A stretch of DNA of 64,000 nucleotides, from contig CP148265.1 of assembly GCA_045345765.1 (NCBI GenBank), forward strand, positions 2,976,001 to 3,040,000, given 5' to 3'. This stretch comes from JAOARY01 sp045345765. GTDB lineage: Bacteria > Bacillota > Clostridia > Peptostreptococcales > Peptostreptococcaceae. The notes under the pieces are model-generated. The model worked only from the letters and a program-made list of their open reading frames with translations, had not been told where the DNA came from and searched no databases. Below, piece by piece: positions 1 through 10,240 of the stretch. Numbering within the stretch: position 1 is the stretch's first letter; the number at the start of each line of letters is the position of its first letter. A program made the translations under genes and the position numbers.

Positions 1-1442
1 TAAGTGAAATGCTTCAAAAAATGAAAATTGGAAAAGAAGGTTTTTTTGTACTTGTTCATGATAATGGTTGTGTAGTAGCTGATGGTCATGATTCTAATAA
101 TAATTTTAAAATGATTAAAGATATAAATATAGATGGGCTTGAAAATATCTTAAATCATCAAATTTTTGATATACAATTTGACTCCAAAAAATATGTGGTT
201 AATCCAAAAAAGATTGAAGGTACAAATTGGACTATAGCATCTTTTATGTCTGAAAATGAATTACAATCTGGAGCAAATGATATTAAAAAAGACATAATAA
301 TAATATCTATAGTAATGCTTATTATAACAAGTATTATAAATATATTTAGTGCAAAATCATTAGTATCACCGATTATAAAATCAGCAAATTATCTTCAGAT
401 ATTGGCTGGGGGAGATTTTTCAAATGAATTTGATAGTAATTTAATATCGAGAAAAGATGAAATAGGTACTATTTCAAATGGAATAAATAATATGAAAAAT
501 TCGTTAATTTTTTTAGTAAAAAGCATTAAAGAAGAATCTTTTAGTATTGATGAAAAATCAAAAACTATAGTTAACAATATGGATATTTTAAATAATGATC
601 TTTATGAAATTTCATCAACAACAGAAGAATTAGCCGCAGGGATGGAAGAATCAGCAGCTGCAAGTATACAGATGTTTGATACTTCAAGAGCTATTGAAGA
701 TATAGTAAACGGTATGGCTAAAAAAACACAAGAAAATGCTATATTAGCAACTCAAATAAGTACTAGAGCAAGTTCTATGAAAGAAGATGTCTATAATGCT
801 AGAAACAAAACTAAGGATATTTTATATAAGACAAAAAATGATTTAGAAAAATCAATAGAAAATTCTTCTGTTGTAAATCAAATAAATATATTAACAGATT
901 CTATAATGGAAATAACAGAAAAAACAAATTTACTTGCATTAAATGCAGCAATAGAAGCTGCTAGAGCTGGCAATGCAGGAAGTGGATTTTCAGTTGTTGC
1001 TGATGAGATAAGAAAATTAGCAGAACAATCAAAAGATGCTGTTTTACAAATTCAAGAAGTAACAACTAAGGTAACATCTTCTGTTAGTGATTTATATAAT
1101 TCATCAAATGAACTGTTACGATTTGTATCAGATGATATAGCAAAAGATTATGAGGTAATGTTTGATGTTTCTAAAAAATATAATGAAGATGCTATTTTTG
1201 TAGATAGTATAATTAATGATTTTAGTGCAAATGCACAGGAGTTGTTAGCATCAATACAGGAGTTATTAGAAGGCATTGATGGAGTACAAAAAGCATCTAA
1301 AGAAGGAGCAGATGGAACTTCTAATATAGCTCATAGTGTGAGTACTGCAAATGATAAGGCTTCAATGGTCTTAAAAGATGTAATTGAATCTAAAAAAAGT
1401 ATAGAGAGATTAGAATCTGAAGTTAAAAAATTTAAAATATAG
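1..1442 (+). CDS. Methyl-accepting chemotaxis protein, 5' end cut off
   Basis: Membrane chemoreceptor that would pass ligand signals to CheW/CheA. The reading frame stays open to the window edge, and the first visible codons continue the membrane-proximal part of a dCache sensor (pattern [10 protein letters not shown]), so the true start lies upstream. Counting from the first internal Met at position 9: sensor remainder to about residue 90, one membrane helix at about 94-115, a HAMP-like region to about 170, then a long coiled-coil signalling domain. The conserved hairpin tip ([18 protein letters not shown]) is intact and followed by [16 protein letters not shown]. It ends with the KFKI-type tail shared by the other two receptors in this window. 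The ligand cannot be predicted because most of the sensor is missing. Family assignment is very secure. Confidence 0.95.
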   Translation, partial: SEMLQKMKIGKEGFFVLVHDNGCVVADGHDSNNNFKMIKDINIDGLENILNHQIFDIQFDSKKYVVNPKKIEGTNWTIASFMSENELQSGANDIKKDIIIISIVMLIITSIINIFSAKSLVSPIIKSANYLQILAGGDFSNEFDSNLISRKDEIGTISNGINNMKNSLIFLVKSIKEESFSIDEKSKTIVNNMDILNNDLYEISSTTEELAAGMEESAAASIQMFDTSRAIEDIVNGMAKKTQENAILATQISTRASSMKEDVYNARNKTKDILYKTKNDLEKSIENSSVVNQINILTDSIMEITEKTNLLALNAAIEAARAGNAGSGFSVVADEIRKLAEQSKDAVLQIQEVTTKVTSSVSDLYNSSNELLRFVSDDIAKDYEVMFDVSKKYNEDAIFVDSIINDFSANAQELLASIQELLEGIDGVQKASKEGADGTSNIAHSVSTANDKASMVLKDVIESKKSIERLESEVKKFKI

Positions 1443-1454
1443 ATATGATAGGAG

Positions 1455-1500
1455 CTGTCATGTTAACATAAAAAATTATGTTGATGTGACAGTTTTTTTT
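1455..1500 (+). terminator. Intrinsic terminator of the first chemoreceptor
   Basis: An inverted repeat (CTGTCA...TGACAG, with pairing extending through TGTTAACATA) is followed by a run of eight T. It lies 12 bases after the stop codon. Confidence 0.85.
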
Positions 1501-1619
1501 TATAATTAAAATTTAATCTTTTTCTAAGAATGAATTTATAAATTTATATTAGAATATAATTGTATATAATTTGTTTAATTAATAATTAATTCAAAAAAGA
1601 AAATTAAGGGGGATTTTAT

Positions 1620-2870
1620 ATGAAATGGACATCGTTTTTAAGAGTAATTCTCAGTAGAAATTTTAAACAGTTTATATTTAAAGGGGATATAAAAGAATTA
1701 GAGTTTGAAAATTTAAAGAATTTAGGTTTATATATACATATACCTTTTTGTAAAAATTTATGTAGTTTTTGTCCATATCAGAAAGTTTTGTATGAAGAAG
1801 AATTAGCAAGAAATTATAAAGATGCGTTGATAAAAGAAATAAAAATAGTTGGTGAAAATTTAAAGGAGAAAAAAGAGATTGAATCATTATATTTTGGAGG
1901 AGGAACACCAGCATTATTAATAGATTATATCAAGGAAATATTAGATACTTTAGAATTATACTTTGATATTAAAAATGGAATAGGAATAGAATTACATCCA
2001 AATGATATAGATGAAAATCTAATAAAAAAAATTAAAGAATTAAATATCAATATGATTAGTTTAGGTGTTCAATCTTTTGATGAAAATGTTTTAAATGTAC
2101 TAGGTAGAAAAAATAAAAATATAGAAGAAAAAATAAAACTTATAAATAAATATAATTTTGATGTTTTTGATATAGATTTAATTTTTGCAATACCAACACA
2201 GAATGAAAAGATTCTAAAAAATGATATTAAAAAAGCATTTGATTTAGGTGCAACACAAATTTCAACTTATCCTTTTATAGATTTTACTTTTGCAAATAAT
2301 AATCAAAAACCATTAAAAGAAAAGGAGAAAAAATATATGTTGAATGAAATTGTTAAGTTTTGCAAAAAAAATCAAATTAAAAGAACATCAGTATGGACTT
2401 TTGCAAAACCAAATACTAAAAAATACTCATCTATAACAAGAGATAATTTTTTAGGTTTTGGAGTTTCAGCAACCACTTTATTAAAAGATAGTTTTAAAAT
2501 AAACACATTTAGTATAGAAAATTATATAAAGAGAGTAGATGATTTTATTTTACCAACTTCTTTAACACTAGATTTTAGTAAAAGACAAAGAGCTATATAT
2601 TATTTATTTTGGGCTTGTTATTCAATGAATATTTCCAAAAAAGATTTTAAATATTTGATAGATAAAGAATTAGAAAATATGTTTTATATTGAACTTAAAA
2701 TTTGTGAAATTTTAAAACTTATAAAAAAAGTAGATACTGGATATATACTTACTAATAAGGGGGCATATTATTATCATTATATAGAACAGGCATATACTAC
2801 ACAGTATATTGATAAAATGTGGAATATATCAAGAAATATAGCTTTTCCAAATGAAATAAAATTGAGTTGA
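1620..2870 (+). CDS. Radical SAM protein of the HemN/HemW (coproporphyrinogen oxidase-like) family
   Basis: 416 aa. Near residues 38-50 the sequence HIPFCKNLCSFCPY supplies the CX3CX2C cysteines that bind the 4Fe-4S cluster of radical SAM enzymes, in the HIPFC context typical of HemN/HemW. FGGGTP follows at about residues 90-96 (SAM binding). The C-terminal third has the winged-helix character of the HemN family. HemW proteins are heme chaperones and HemN is an anaerobic coproporphyrinogen dehydrogenase; the sequence alone does not separate these from other members, and CSFCPY differs from the commoner CxYCDF. A strong GGGGG ribosome site sits 8 bases before the ATG. No heme biosynthesis gene lies nearby, so a specific role is not assigned. 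Confidence 0.8.
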   Translation: MKWTSFLRVILSRNFKQFIFKGDIKELEFENLKNLGLYIHIPFCKNLCSFCPYQKVLYEEELARNYKDALIKEIKIVGENLKEKKEIESLYFGGGTPALLIDYIKEILDTLELYFDIKNGIGIELHPNDIDENLIKKIKELNINMISLGVQSFDENVLNVLGRKNKNIEEKIKLINKYNFDVFDIDLIFAIPTQNEKILKNDIKKAFDLGATQISTYPFIDFTFANNNQKPLKEKEKKYMLNEIVKFCKKNQIKRTSVWTFAKPNTKKYSSITRDNFLGFGVSATTLLKDSFKINTFSIENYIKRVDDFILPTSLTLDFSKRQRAIYYLFWACYSMNISKKDFKYLIDKELENMFYIELKICEILKLIKKVDTGYILTNKGAYYYHYIEQAYTTQYIDKMWNISRNIAFPNEIKLS

Positions 2871-2886
2871 TTAAATCAACTCAATT
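2858..2886. terminator. Bidirectional terminator between convergent genes
   Basis: A perfect 11-12 bp inverted repeat (AATTGAGTTGA / TCAACTCAATT) with a four-base loop, flanked by A-rich and T-rich tracts. The stop codon of the radical SAM gene lies in its left arm, and it also serves the convergent oxidoreductase gene. Confidence 0.8.
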
Positions 2887-2901
2887 TATATAAATATTAT
2901 T

Positions 2902-4098
2902 TTAAATCAAACTAAGAATATCTATTAAGTTTTTATTTTCATCCAAGAAGATCTCTATATTGGTATTTTTTTGAACTGCTGTTTTTAATTTTAACATTTT
3001 ACTATTATCATTTATAACTACAGCACCTGTTATTTTCTTGTTAGTTAAATATAATTTATAGATTTTTTCATTATCTTTATAGAAAATTTTATCATCAAAT
3101 TTTTCTATATTTCCAGCAGAAAATAAAGAATTTACTCCAACATTTAATATATTTTGTGGTGGTGAAGGAATATATATAGTTGTATCATCTGAAGCATTTT
3201 TTCCAGCTACTTTTCCTTGACTTTGAGCTTCAGACCATGTTCCAAACATTCTACCTTCAAATTCAATAACATCTCCACAAGCATATACATCTTTTATATT
3301 TGTTTTCATATATTTATCGACTTTAATACCACGATCATATTCTAATGTAGAATTATTAAAAAGATTTAAATTAGCTCTAACACCTGTTGAAAATAATAAA
3401 AAGTCTGCTTTTATGGTTGTCCCATCTTCTAAAGTAATACTATTTATTTTATCTTCTCCATTTATTTTTTTTAATTTAGATTCTAGGTAAAATTCTAAAT
3501 TGGATTTTTTTAATATTTTTTCAAATTCTTTTGACATTTCAATATCTAATTGTCTAGGAAGCAAGTATGGAAAAAATTCTATTACTTTAACATTGATATT
3601 TTCATTTTTACTAATTTCATGAGCTGCTTCTAATCCCAAAACTCCACCACCAATTATTACAACACTTTTGGATTCTTTCAATTTGTTTTGAATTTTTAAT
3701 AGATCTTTTAATGTTCTAAGTGAAAAAATATTTTTTTTATCATAACCATCTACTTTGGGAATGAAAGGAGATGAACCATTAGCTAGTATTAGTTTATCAA
3801 AATTTAGTACGGTTTTATCCTTTAAAGAAACTTTTTTATTTTCAAAATCAATATCTATAACTTCAGTATCCAAAAATAAATCAATATCATTTTCTTTATA
3901 CCATTTTTCATCATGTATAAATATTTCATTATTTTCAAATTTTCTGCTTATGAAATGTGATAATTTAATACGATAATAAGTAGGATAATTCTCCTTGGAA
4001 ATCATTGTGATTTTACCTTTTGTATCATTTTTTTTTATTTCTTTTATAGCACTAAGTCCAGCTATTCCATTTCCAATAACTAAGTAATTAGTATTCAT
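2902..4098 (-). CDS. FAD-dependent NAD(P)H oxidoreductase (rubredoxin reductase/NirB-like)
   Basis: 398 aa pyridine nucleotide-disulfide oxidoreductase fold. The N-terminal GNGIAGLSA (residues 8-16) binds the FAD dinucleotide, the central VVIIGGGVLGLEAAHE (about 146-161) binds NAD(P)H, and DVYACGDVIEF (about 272-282) is the second FAD motif. The LILANGSSPFIP segment is characteristic of NADH:rubredoxin reductases and the FAD domain of assimilatory nitrite reductases. There is no redox-active CxxC or CxxxxC pair, which argues against a thioredoxin- or glutathione-reductase-like enzyme. A small rubredoxin is encoded at 33599-33766 and could be its partner, but they are 30 kb apart. An AAGGAGG ribosome site precedes the ATG. 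Confidence 0.85.
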   Translation of the reverse strand: MNTNYLVIGNGIAGLSAIKEIKKNDTKGKITMISKENYPTYYRIKLSHFISRKFENNEIFIHDEKWYKENDIDLFLDTEVIDIDFENKKVSLKDKTVLNFDKLILANGSSPFIPKVDGYDKKNIFSLRTLKDLLKIQNKLKESKSVVIIGGGVLGLEAAHEISKNENINVKVIEFFPYLLPRQLDIEMSKEFEKILKKSNLEFYLESKLKKINGEDKINSITLEDGTTIKADFLLFSTGVRANLNLFNNSTLEYDRGIKVDKYMKTNIKDVYACGDVIEFEGRMFGTWSEAQSQGKVAGKNASDDTTIYIPSPPQNILNVGVNSLFSAGNIEKFDDKIFYKDNEKIYKLYLTNKKITGAVVINDNSKMLKLKTAVQKNTNIEIFLDENKNLIDILSLI

Positions 4099-4198
4099 AA
4101 AAAAACCTCCTTAAATATGTTACATAATTAGATACCCTAAATAAAGACTATAAACAAAGCTTTTTTAGTAAAACTAAAAAATATACAAATAACAGTTT

Positions 4199-4237
4199 AA
4201 AAAGGCCATCTTAAAAATTATTAAGATGGCCTTTTTT
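4199..4237 (-). terminator. Intrinsic terminator of the amino-acid-type chemoreceptor gene
   Basis: A long stem (AAAGGCCATCTTAA / TTAAGATGGCCTTT) sits directly after the reverse-strand stop and ends in a T tract in the reverse direction. Confidence 0.9.
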
Positions 4238-4238
4238 A

Positions 4239-6227
4239 TTAGATTTCAAATTTTTTGATTTCTTCATTTAATTCGTAAGCTATATTATTAAGATTACCAG
4301 CAGAATTTGCTACATTTTCAATAGCTATTGTTTGTTGATTTATTGAGTGATTAACTGATTCTGAAGCTGCGGCTGTTTCTTCTGAAATTGCTGATATATT
4401 TTCTATTGATTCCACAATATTTTCTTTATCTTTTATAAGAAGTAATACATTATCATTTACATTATTGATTTGTGTAGTTATGGTTGCTATTGATTTTGAA
4501 ATAATATCAAATGATGAATTAACTTCTTTTACCGCATTACTTTGTTCTATTGAAATATTTTTCATATTAACCATACTTTCTACAGTTTTTTTACTATCTT
4601 CTTGAATGTTGATTACAATATCTCTAACTTCATCAGCAGCATTTGAAGATTCTTCTGCCAATTTTCTAATTTCTTCAGCAACTACAGCAAAACCTTTCCC
4701 ATATTCTCCTGCTCTAGCTGCTTCTATAGAAGCATTTAGTGCCAGTAAGTTTGTTTGTACAGATATTGCACTTATAGCATCTAATATACCACCGATTTTT
4801 TGAGTTTTTTCATTAAGTTCATTTATTATTTTTTCTATATTTTCATTGGCATCTATATTTAATTTTGTTTTGCTTGTCAAATCTTCTATAGATGCAATAC
4901 TAGATGAATTAACATTAGAAGCTTCTTTTGCTGATTCTAACATTTGAATTGTATTATCTTTTAAAGTATTAAATTTAAAAGCTAGTTCTTGAGAAGTTTT
5001 TGCACTATTTTCAGCATCTTTAGCTTGATCTTGAGCTCCTATAGATATTTCATCTATTGATTTTGCAACTATTTCAGCTGATGCACTTGTTTCTTCTGAT
5101 ACAGATGCTAGATTTTGAGAAGCATCAAGAAGTGAAGTTGAAACATTTTTAATATTTAAAACAAGTTTTGATAATTCTACTAATGTATCTTCGAAATATG
5201 AGGATAAAACACCTAGTTCATCTTTACTTTTAATATTGAATTTAGTATTTAAATTACCATTTTTAATATCTTCCATCTTATTAAGCATAATTTTAATATT
5301 TTTAGTTATAGTATTTGCAAATAAAATAAAAATCACAAAACCAATTATAAGAGATATAAAACTAATTATAAGAATATTATTTAAAACAGAGAATAGATCT
5401 GCTTCTATTTCACTTTCTTCAATAGTGACAACTATTTTCCAACCTAAACCTTTTATTGTATCAAATATTGCATATTTAGTCTTTTCTTCATACACATATT
5501 CTATAAACCCACTATCTTTTGCATTTATTTCTTTTGCTAAACTTTCAATAGGAATAGTTTTATTTATTTGAGCTTCATCTTTATGAGTCATAACAATTCC
5601 ATCTGAGGATACCAAAAATGGATAACCTGTTTTTCCTATTTTCATTTTATTTAAATTTTCACTAAGTGTTTGTAGTGCTAAGTCAATTCCTAATACTCCA
5701 AGTAATTGATTATTATCATCATAAACAGGTTTTGCAATGGTTACAACCATAAGACCTGTAAATGCATCGACATAAGGCTGTGTCCATATAAGAGAATTTT
5801 CAGATATAGCTTGTTTATACCAACCTCTTTGAACTGGATCATATCCATCTGGTAAATCTGTATCAGGTTTTATATACATATTACTATCTGTAGTTCCAAA
5901 ATAAATAGCCAATATATTAGATTCTTTTTTTATTATATCTTCAAATTGCTTTAATAATTGATTTCTTTCAGTTTCATCAATATTAGATAATTTAACATGA
6001 TTATTTTCTGTGTATAATTCAGTTAAAAGTCCAAAGGTGTAAAGATAATTTAATATTGATTCTTCAGTTTTATCAAGTAAAGTGGAGCTCATTTCTTGTA
6101 AATTAGCTTTTAGTATAGATTTAGATTTATAATACTGTGAAATTCCTAAAGTTGTAGTTGTTAATAGAGAGATTATTACAAAAACAACTAAAAGCTTTAA
6201 CCTTATACTAAATATATTTTTCTTCAT
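4239..6227 (-). CDS. Chemoreceptor with dCache sensor, probable amino-acid receptor
   Basis: 662 aa from the ATG at 6227, chosen because AAGGAG lies 7 bases before it; a longer frame reaches 6248 without a ribosome site. Order: N-terminal membrane helix, extracytoplasmic dCache_1 domain to about residue 270, second helix ([19 protein letters not shown]), HAMP, then the signalling domain with [18 protein letters not shown]. In the sensor, YDPVQRGWY, a Tyr 16 residues after that Trp, and the Asp of LGIDLAL reproduce the Y-R-W-Y-Y-D arrangement described for amino-acid-binding dCache domains (PctA type), within one residue of the expected spacing. Amino-acid sensing is inference from that motif; the family is certain. 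Confidence 0.93.
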   Translation of the reverse strand: MKKNIFSIRLKLLVVFVIISLLTTTTLGISQYYKSKSILKANLQEMSSTLLDKTEESILNYLYTFGLLTELYTENNHVKLSNIDETERNQLLKQFEDIIKKESNILAIYFGTTDSNMYIKPDTDLPDGYDPVQRGWYKQAISENSLIWTQPYVDAFTGLMVVTIAKPVYDDNNQLLGVLGIDLALQTLSENLNKMKIGKTGYPFLVSSDGIVMTHKDEAQINKTIPIESLAKEINAKDSGFIEYVYEEKTKYAIFDTIKGLGWKIVVTIEESEIEADLFSVLNNILIISFISLIIGFVIFILFANTITKNIKIMLNKMEDIKNGNLNTKFNIKSKDELGVLSSYFEDTLVELSKLVLNIKNVSTSLLDASQNLASVSEETSASAEIVAKSIDEISIGAQDQAKDAENSAKTSQELAFKFNTLKDNTIQMLESAKEASNVNSSSIASIEDLTSKTKLNIDANENIEKIINELNEKTQKIGGILDAISAISVQTNLLALNASIEAARAGEYGKGFAVVAEEIRKLAEESSNAADEVRDIVINIQEDSKKTVESMVNMKNISIEQSNAVKEVNSSFDIISKSIATITTQINNVNDNVLLLIKDKENIVESIENISAISEETAAASESVNHSINQQTIAIENVANSAGNLNNIAYELNEEIKKFEI

Positions 6228-6350
6228 AAAAAAACTCCTTTCAAGCATTAATTTGTATTATATTAAAATCTCTTATATAACTATATTAATACCCACTAAA
6301 TATTAATTTTATAGAATTTATAAATAAAGAAAAATATAAGGAGAGAAAAT

Positions 6351-6432
6351 AAAAAGACTGATTAAAAAAATATTTTAAAATGTCCTTGAGATAGAATACA
6401 TTTTATTTCTATGTTTTTAACCAGTCTTTTTA
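6351..6432 (-). terminator. Probable terminator of the yibE/F gene with a branched stem
   Basis: The outer arms AAAAAGACTG and CAGTCTTTTT pair across about 60 bases. An inner arm pair (AAAATGT / ACATTTT) gives a second stem. Read on the reverse strand it ends in a T tract just after the stop codon. Confidence 0.6.
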
Positions 6433-7590
6433 TTATAGTTTAAATTTATTATCGTAAAAATAAGCGCAAATAAGAGTAGTAAGAGGAATTGTAGTTGCAA
6501 GACCAATACTTCCTGCTAAACCTCTTATGATTTCAACACACACAATATCTAAGTTAATTATTTCTTTAAACGTCATATTAGAAGCCATGAATAATAACAT
6601 AAGCTCTAATGCTCCACCTGTATAAGCTAAAATTAATGTATTTGACATTGAGCCCATTATATCTTTACCTATATTAATACCGCTTTTTATAATTTCCTTC
6701 CTTCGTATAGTAGGTTTTATTCTTTTTAATTCATATAATGAAGAGGATATTGATATACTAACATCCATAACAGCACCTAAAGAACCTATTATAATCCCTG
6801 CGAATAATATGCCTTTAAAATTTATATCTGGATAATTAAGTAAATAAACTAATTGTTGAGTATCTTCATTTGCAAGTCCTGTAATTTGAGAAGAATATCC
6901 GACGATTAATGAAATTATCCCTGATATAAAAACACCACTTAAGGTGCCAAGTATAGAAGCAATAGATTTTTTATTAAAACCACTTATCAATATTAATGTG
7001 AAAGAAACAATAAAAATGCTTAGAAATGTGGTGATTAAAATAGGGCTGTATCCAGCAAGTATCAAAGGTAAAAGAACTTTTATTATTAAAACACCAGTTA
7101 CAACTAATGATAATATAGATTTAAATCCTTGTAATTTACCAATAATAATTATTATAAATATAAATAATATTAACATTAAATATATATTATGATCTCTTTT
7201 TCTGTCGTATATATGAATATTATTTATATTATGATTTTCATCCTCTGTTATTGTTACTAAAATTTTATCTTTTTCTTTTAAGATTATATTATAAACATCC
7301 GCTGTTTCAATTGTATTTCTCATCCAATAAGATTTTCCTTTATATTTCCCTTCTTTTATAAGTATCTTAAATTCTTGATATTTATATTCATTTTTACTTT
7401 TATCAAAATTTCCTTTTGTATTGTCAAAAGATATTTCTTCAACTATTGCATAGGTAGCTTTCATTTGAAGAGAACTATTTTTTTGATATTTTGGTTTTAT
7501 AAATAATGAAGTAGATAATATTAGGAGTATAAATATAAGAAAGAAGAAAAATATAAGTATATTTTCCTTCTTTTTATTATAGTTAAACAT
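6433..7590 (-). CDS. YibE/F-like multipass membrane protein
   Basis: 385 aa. One N-terminal membrane helix (residues about 12-30) is followed by an extracytoplasmic domain of about 110 residues and then at least seven helices starting near residue 130. The helical part contains the family hallmarks GKLQGFKSILSLVVTGVLI and IIGSLGAVMDVSISISSSLYEL. YibE/F proteins are widespread in Gram-positive bacteria and are of unproven function. The start lies only 8 bases after the stop of the 5'-nucleotidase gene, so the two are probably cotranscribed and the nucleotidase gene is first. A clear ribosome site is lacking (only AAGGATG overlapping the upstream coding end), which suggests translational coupling. 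Confidence 0.85.
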   Translation of the reverse strand: MFNYNKKKENILIFFFFLIFILLILSTSLFIKPKYQKNSSLQMKATYAIVEEISFDNTKGNFDKSKNEYKYQEFKILIKEGKYKGKSYWMRNTIETADVYNIILKEKDKILVTITEDENHNINNIHIYDRKRDHNIYLMLILFIFIIIIIGKLQGFKSILSLVVTGVLIIKVLLPLILAGYSPILITTFLSIFIVSFTLILISGFNKKSIASILGTLSGVFISGIISLIVGYSSQITGLANEDTQQLVYLLNYPDINFKGILFAGIIIGSLGAVMDVSISISSSLYELKRIKPTIRRKEIIKSGINIGKDIMGSMSNTLILAYTGGALELMLLFMASNMTFKEIINLDIVCVEIIRGLAGSIGLATTIPLTTLICAYFYDNKFKL

Positions 7591-7598
7591 ATTAAATT

Positions 7599-9338
7599 TT
7601 ATGCTGCATCCTTAACTTCAGTTTCTTTAGCAACATTATTTAGAGGTTGTTCAAATGTATAATCTATAACTTTTACTTCTTTAATATAATCTTTAACTAC
7701 ATCTCTTATAGGCATTTTTGTATCATCATAGTTTGTAGCACCTTTAAAATCAAAATTATCTCCACCAGAGGCCATAAAATCGTTAGTACATACACTATAT
7801 GTTTTATTCATTTCTATTTTTGTACCATCTAAAAGATGCATATCTATAACACGGTTTCCAAATTCTTTAGTTAAATCATAATTTACTTTTAATCCTGCAA
7901 CTTCAATCCATCCTATTTGAGGATTATTAATTCCATTTTCAATTACTTTTTTTAGCTGTTCACCAGTTATATCCATGCTAACTAATGTATTGTCAAATGG
8001 TAGAACTTCGTATAAATTACCTATAGTTATATCACCTTTAGCTATTGATGTTCTAAGCCCTCCTTCATTCATAAGACCAATTTGAACATCTGCTTTTTCT
8101 CTTATTATTTCACTTACTAAATTACCAAGAAGAGTAGTTCCTTTATCAGAATGTCTTTCATGAGATAAATCTTCTTTAGTAGAACCAACTATTTCACTTA
8201 AAATAGGTTTTAATTTTTCATCAAATTCTTTGTATATTTTATCACCATTAGCATCTGCTATTAGTTCAGATTTTCTTTTGTAAAGAGTATCAACTTTTGG
8301 TATCATTCCCAAAAGTTCATTGTTTTCATCAAATAAAACTGTTAATTTACCTAAAGCACGTCCATATTTATAACCTTGAACAACAGGTTTTTTATTAACA
8401 AATCCAGAAACACTTTGATGAGTATGAGCAGAGATTATAGCATCCAATTCAGCAATTTCACATAAACCTCTATCAACTACTTCACCAGTAATTTCGCCAG
8501 TTTCGTAATTTTGGTAAGAACCAATATGAGTTAAAGCTATTACTAAATCAACTTTACCTTCTTTTGCTTCACCTGATTTTAAATATTTAGCCCATTTTGT
8601 AGCAGCTTCTTTAACATCTGTAAATTTATAATCTTTAACGTATTCAGGTAAAGTTTGGAATGCTGTTTGAGGAGTAGTAAGACCTATAAGACCTATTTTA
8701 ATTCCATCTTGTTCTACAATTTTATAAGGTTTTGCAAATTCAACAGGCTTTAATGTTTTTGCATCTACTATATTTGAAGCTAAAAATTCAAAATTACCAT
8801 CTTTAGCCCATCCGTTCATCCATTTAGTACCCCAATCAAATTCATGGTTACCTATTGCTGAAGCCACTATACCAACTTCATTATACATTTTTGAAACAGG
8901 AGCTCCATAAGTTAAATTAGACATTGCAGTACCTTGATAGCTATCTCCTGCTGACAATGCTATTGTATTTGGGTTTTCTTTTTTATAAGTTTTTACGGCA
9001 TTTATAACTTTAGACATACCCATATTTTTACCCTTTTCACTAGCATCTTCTGTAACATTACCGTGGAAATCATTTATACTAATAAAATCGATTTCCTTTT
9101 TGATACAGTCCATAATTTTAGTACTATCATTATATTTAAAATTACCTTTTTCTAAATATTTTTCGATATCTTCTTTTAATATTTCTTCTTTTGTTTTAAC
9201 CTCTTTTACAATTGCTTTTGTAGTTCCAGTTAATGTTTGTTTTTCTTCTGTTGCAAAAGAATTAAATGGCATAAAAAGAGAAATAACCATCATAAAACAA
9301 ACTAGTGATGAAACTATTTTTTTGTTTCTTAAATACAT
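7599..9338 (-). CDS. Secreted 5'-nucleotidase / metallophosphoesterase
   Basis: 579 aa from the ATG at 9338, with AAAGGG 8 bases upstream; an in-frame GTG at 9347 would overlap the ribosome site. The N-terminus (KKIVSSLVCFMMVISLFMPFNSFA) is a signal peptide. The metallophosphatase domain (about residues 85-340) shows the metal ligands in order: INDFHGN, GDSYQG, GNHEFDWG, THIG and SAHTHQ. The C-terminal 5-nucleotid_C domain (about 385-545) carries NEGGLR, LPFDNTLV and FMASGGDNF for nucleoside stacking. The expected role is to dephosphorylate nucleotides outside the membrane and release nucleoside and phosphate. No wall anchor is visible. It heads a two-gene unit with the YibE/F gene. Confidence 0.92.
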   Translation of the reverse strand: MYLRNKKIVSSLVCFMMVISLFMPFNSFATEEKQTLTGTTKAIVKEVKTKEEILKEDIEKYLEKGNFKYNDSTKIMDCIKKEIDFISINDFHGNVTEDASEKGKNMGMSKVINAVKTYKKENPNTIALSAGDSYQGTAMSNLTYGAPVSKMYNEVGIVASAIGNHEFDWGTKWMNGWAKDGNFEFLASNIVDAKTLKPVEFAKPYKIVEQDGIKIGLIGLTTPQTAFQTLPEYVKDYKFTDVKEAATKWAKYLKSGEAKEGKVDLVIALTHIGSYQNYETGEITGEVVDRGLCEIAELDAIISAHTHQSVSGFVNKKPVVQGYKYGRALGKLTVLFDENNELLGMIPKVDTLYKRKSELIADANGDKIYKEFDEKLKPILSEIVGSTKEDLSHERHSDKGTTLLGNLVSEIIREKADVQIGLMNEGGLRTSIAKGDITIGNLYEVLPFDNTLVSMDITGEQLKKVIENGINNPQIGWIEVAGLKVNYDLTKEFGNRVIDMHLLDGTKIEMNKTYSVCTNDFMASGGDNFDFKGATNYDDTKMPIRDVVKDYIKEVKVIDYTFEQPLNNVAKETEVKDAA

Positions 9339-9347
9339 ATAATACAC

Positions 9348-9420
9348 CCTTTCTTAAATATATTAGTAGTTAAGACTCATATAAATCTTAAACTACTACT
9401 AATATATAGTAAAAGAAAGG
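9348..9420 (-). promoter_or_regulatory. Leader hairpin that buries the nucleotidase ribosome binding site
   Basis: A 73-base inverted repeat: outer arms CCTTTCTT and AAGAAAGG, inner arms around ATATATTAGTAG and CTACTAATATAT. Read on the reverse strand, the downstream outer arm is the ribosome binding site of the nucleotidase gene, so folding would block translation initiation. No T tract follows, so it is unlikely to be a plain terminator. Confidence 0.5.
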
Positions 9421-9490
9421 ATTAGTAAATAAATTTACCTAAAATTTTTTTTAAAATTGAAAAAAATTTTATTTTAAAATTTATATAAAA

Positions 9491-10069
9491 TTATAATTTT
9501 ATTTTTTCTTTGAAAATATCTTTTTTTGTTACAATATTTTTTGATCTGATGCATTTAGGACAAGGTTGATAGTTAAATTTAATACCTTGATTTAATGTTA
9601 AAAATGCATTTTTAGGAATAAAATTCATATTATTAAGTTCTTCGCAAACTTCTTTATGCATTAAATGTGTAGATTTATCACCTATATATATTTCTTTAGA
9701 ATTTTCACAATGATTTATTTCATATAAAAAATCATCAATAGATAGAGTTTTTATATTCTCATTTACATAAGCATATATTTGTTTATATCTTATATCAGAA
9801 GTTTCATTGTGATTTCCTATAATTTCTATAAATTTTTTGGAGTCGTCTTTATTTAATTTTGAAATTTTAAAATAAGAATTATTGTAACTAAAATAAAGAC
9901 TATTATATAAAATATTTGTTTTAGTTTTAATTTCTTTTATTAATTCTATATTAAAAAAACCTACTAAATCTTTTGAATCAGTAACATTTTCATAGATAAA
10001 AATAGAATTATCAAAAAATAAAATTACTGATTTGATATTTTCAAAAGAAGCTTTCAATTTAAATTGCAT
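9491..10069 (-). CDS. Hypothetical protein with a C-terminal Ada-like Cys/His metal site
   Basis: 192 aa, family not recognised as a whole. The first about 85 residues look like a small beta-rich domain (alternating hydrophobic strands, SVILFFDNSIFIYENV). The C-terminal part resembles the small zinc-binding fold of Ada: H136-x3-C140, then AFLTLNQGIKFNY, then PCPKC near residues 169-173. That gives one His and three Cys, spaced as in the H..C..PCxxC pattern of stand-alone Ada-like domains attached to nucleases and other proteins. It lacks the methyl-acceptor and DNA-methyltransferase domains of Ada. The GGGGG ribosome site before the ATG is strong, which supports a real gene. Metal binding is inference. 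Confidence 0.65.
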   Translation of the reverse strand: MQFKLKASFENIKSVILFFDNSIFIYENVTDSKDLVGFFNIELIKEIKTKTNILYNSLYFSYNNSYFKISKLNKDDSKKFIEIIGNHNETSDIRYKQIYAYVNENIKTLSIDDFLYEINHCENSKEIYIGDKSTHLMHKEVCEELNNMNFIPKNAFLTLNQGIKFNYQPCPKCIRSKNIVTKKDIFKEKIKL

Positions 10070-10181
10070 ACAAATCCCCCTTCTTTTTTATTTTATTTAG
10101 ATTAATACCTATTTTATGAAGTTTTAAATCTTAATTTTGATTATTATTTGATAAAAAATTAATAAATTATACAAAAAGTTC

Positions 10182-10210
10182 TTGAAAAAAATTTCATTTT
10201 ATAATATGAT
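10182..10210 (+). promoter_or_regulatory. Probable sigma-A promoter for the SAM riboswitch transcript
   Basis: TTGAAA and TATGAT are separated by 17 bases, about 30 bases before the first paired segment of the riboswitch. Confidence 0.6.
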
Positions 10211-10240
10211 ATGATTCATAAGATTAAAAAATTAAATATT

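Noticed and set aside
9348..9420. Terminator of the gene at 9491-10069
   Set aside because: No T tract follows in the reverse direction, and the hairpin directly overlaps the next gene's ribosome site.
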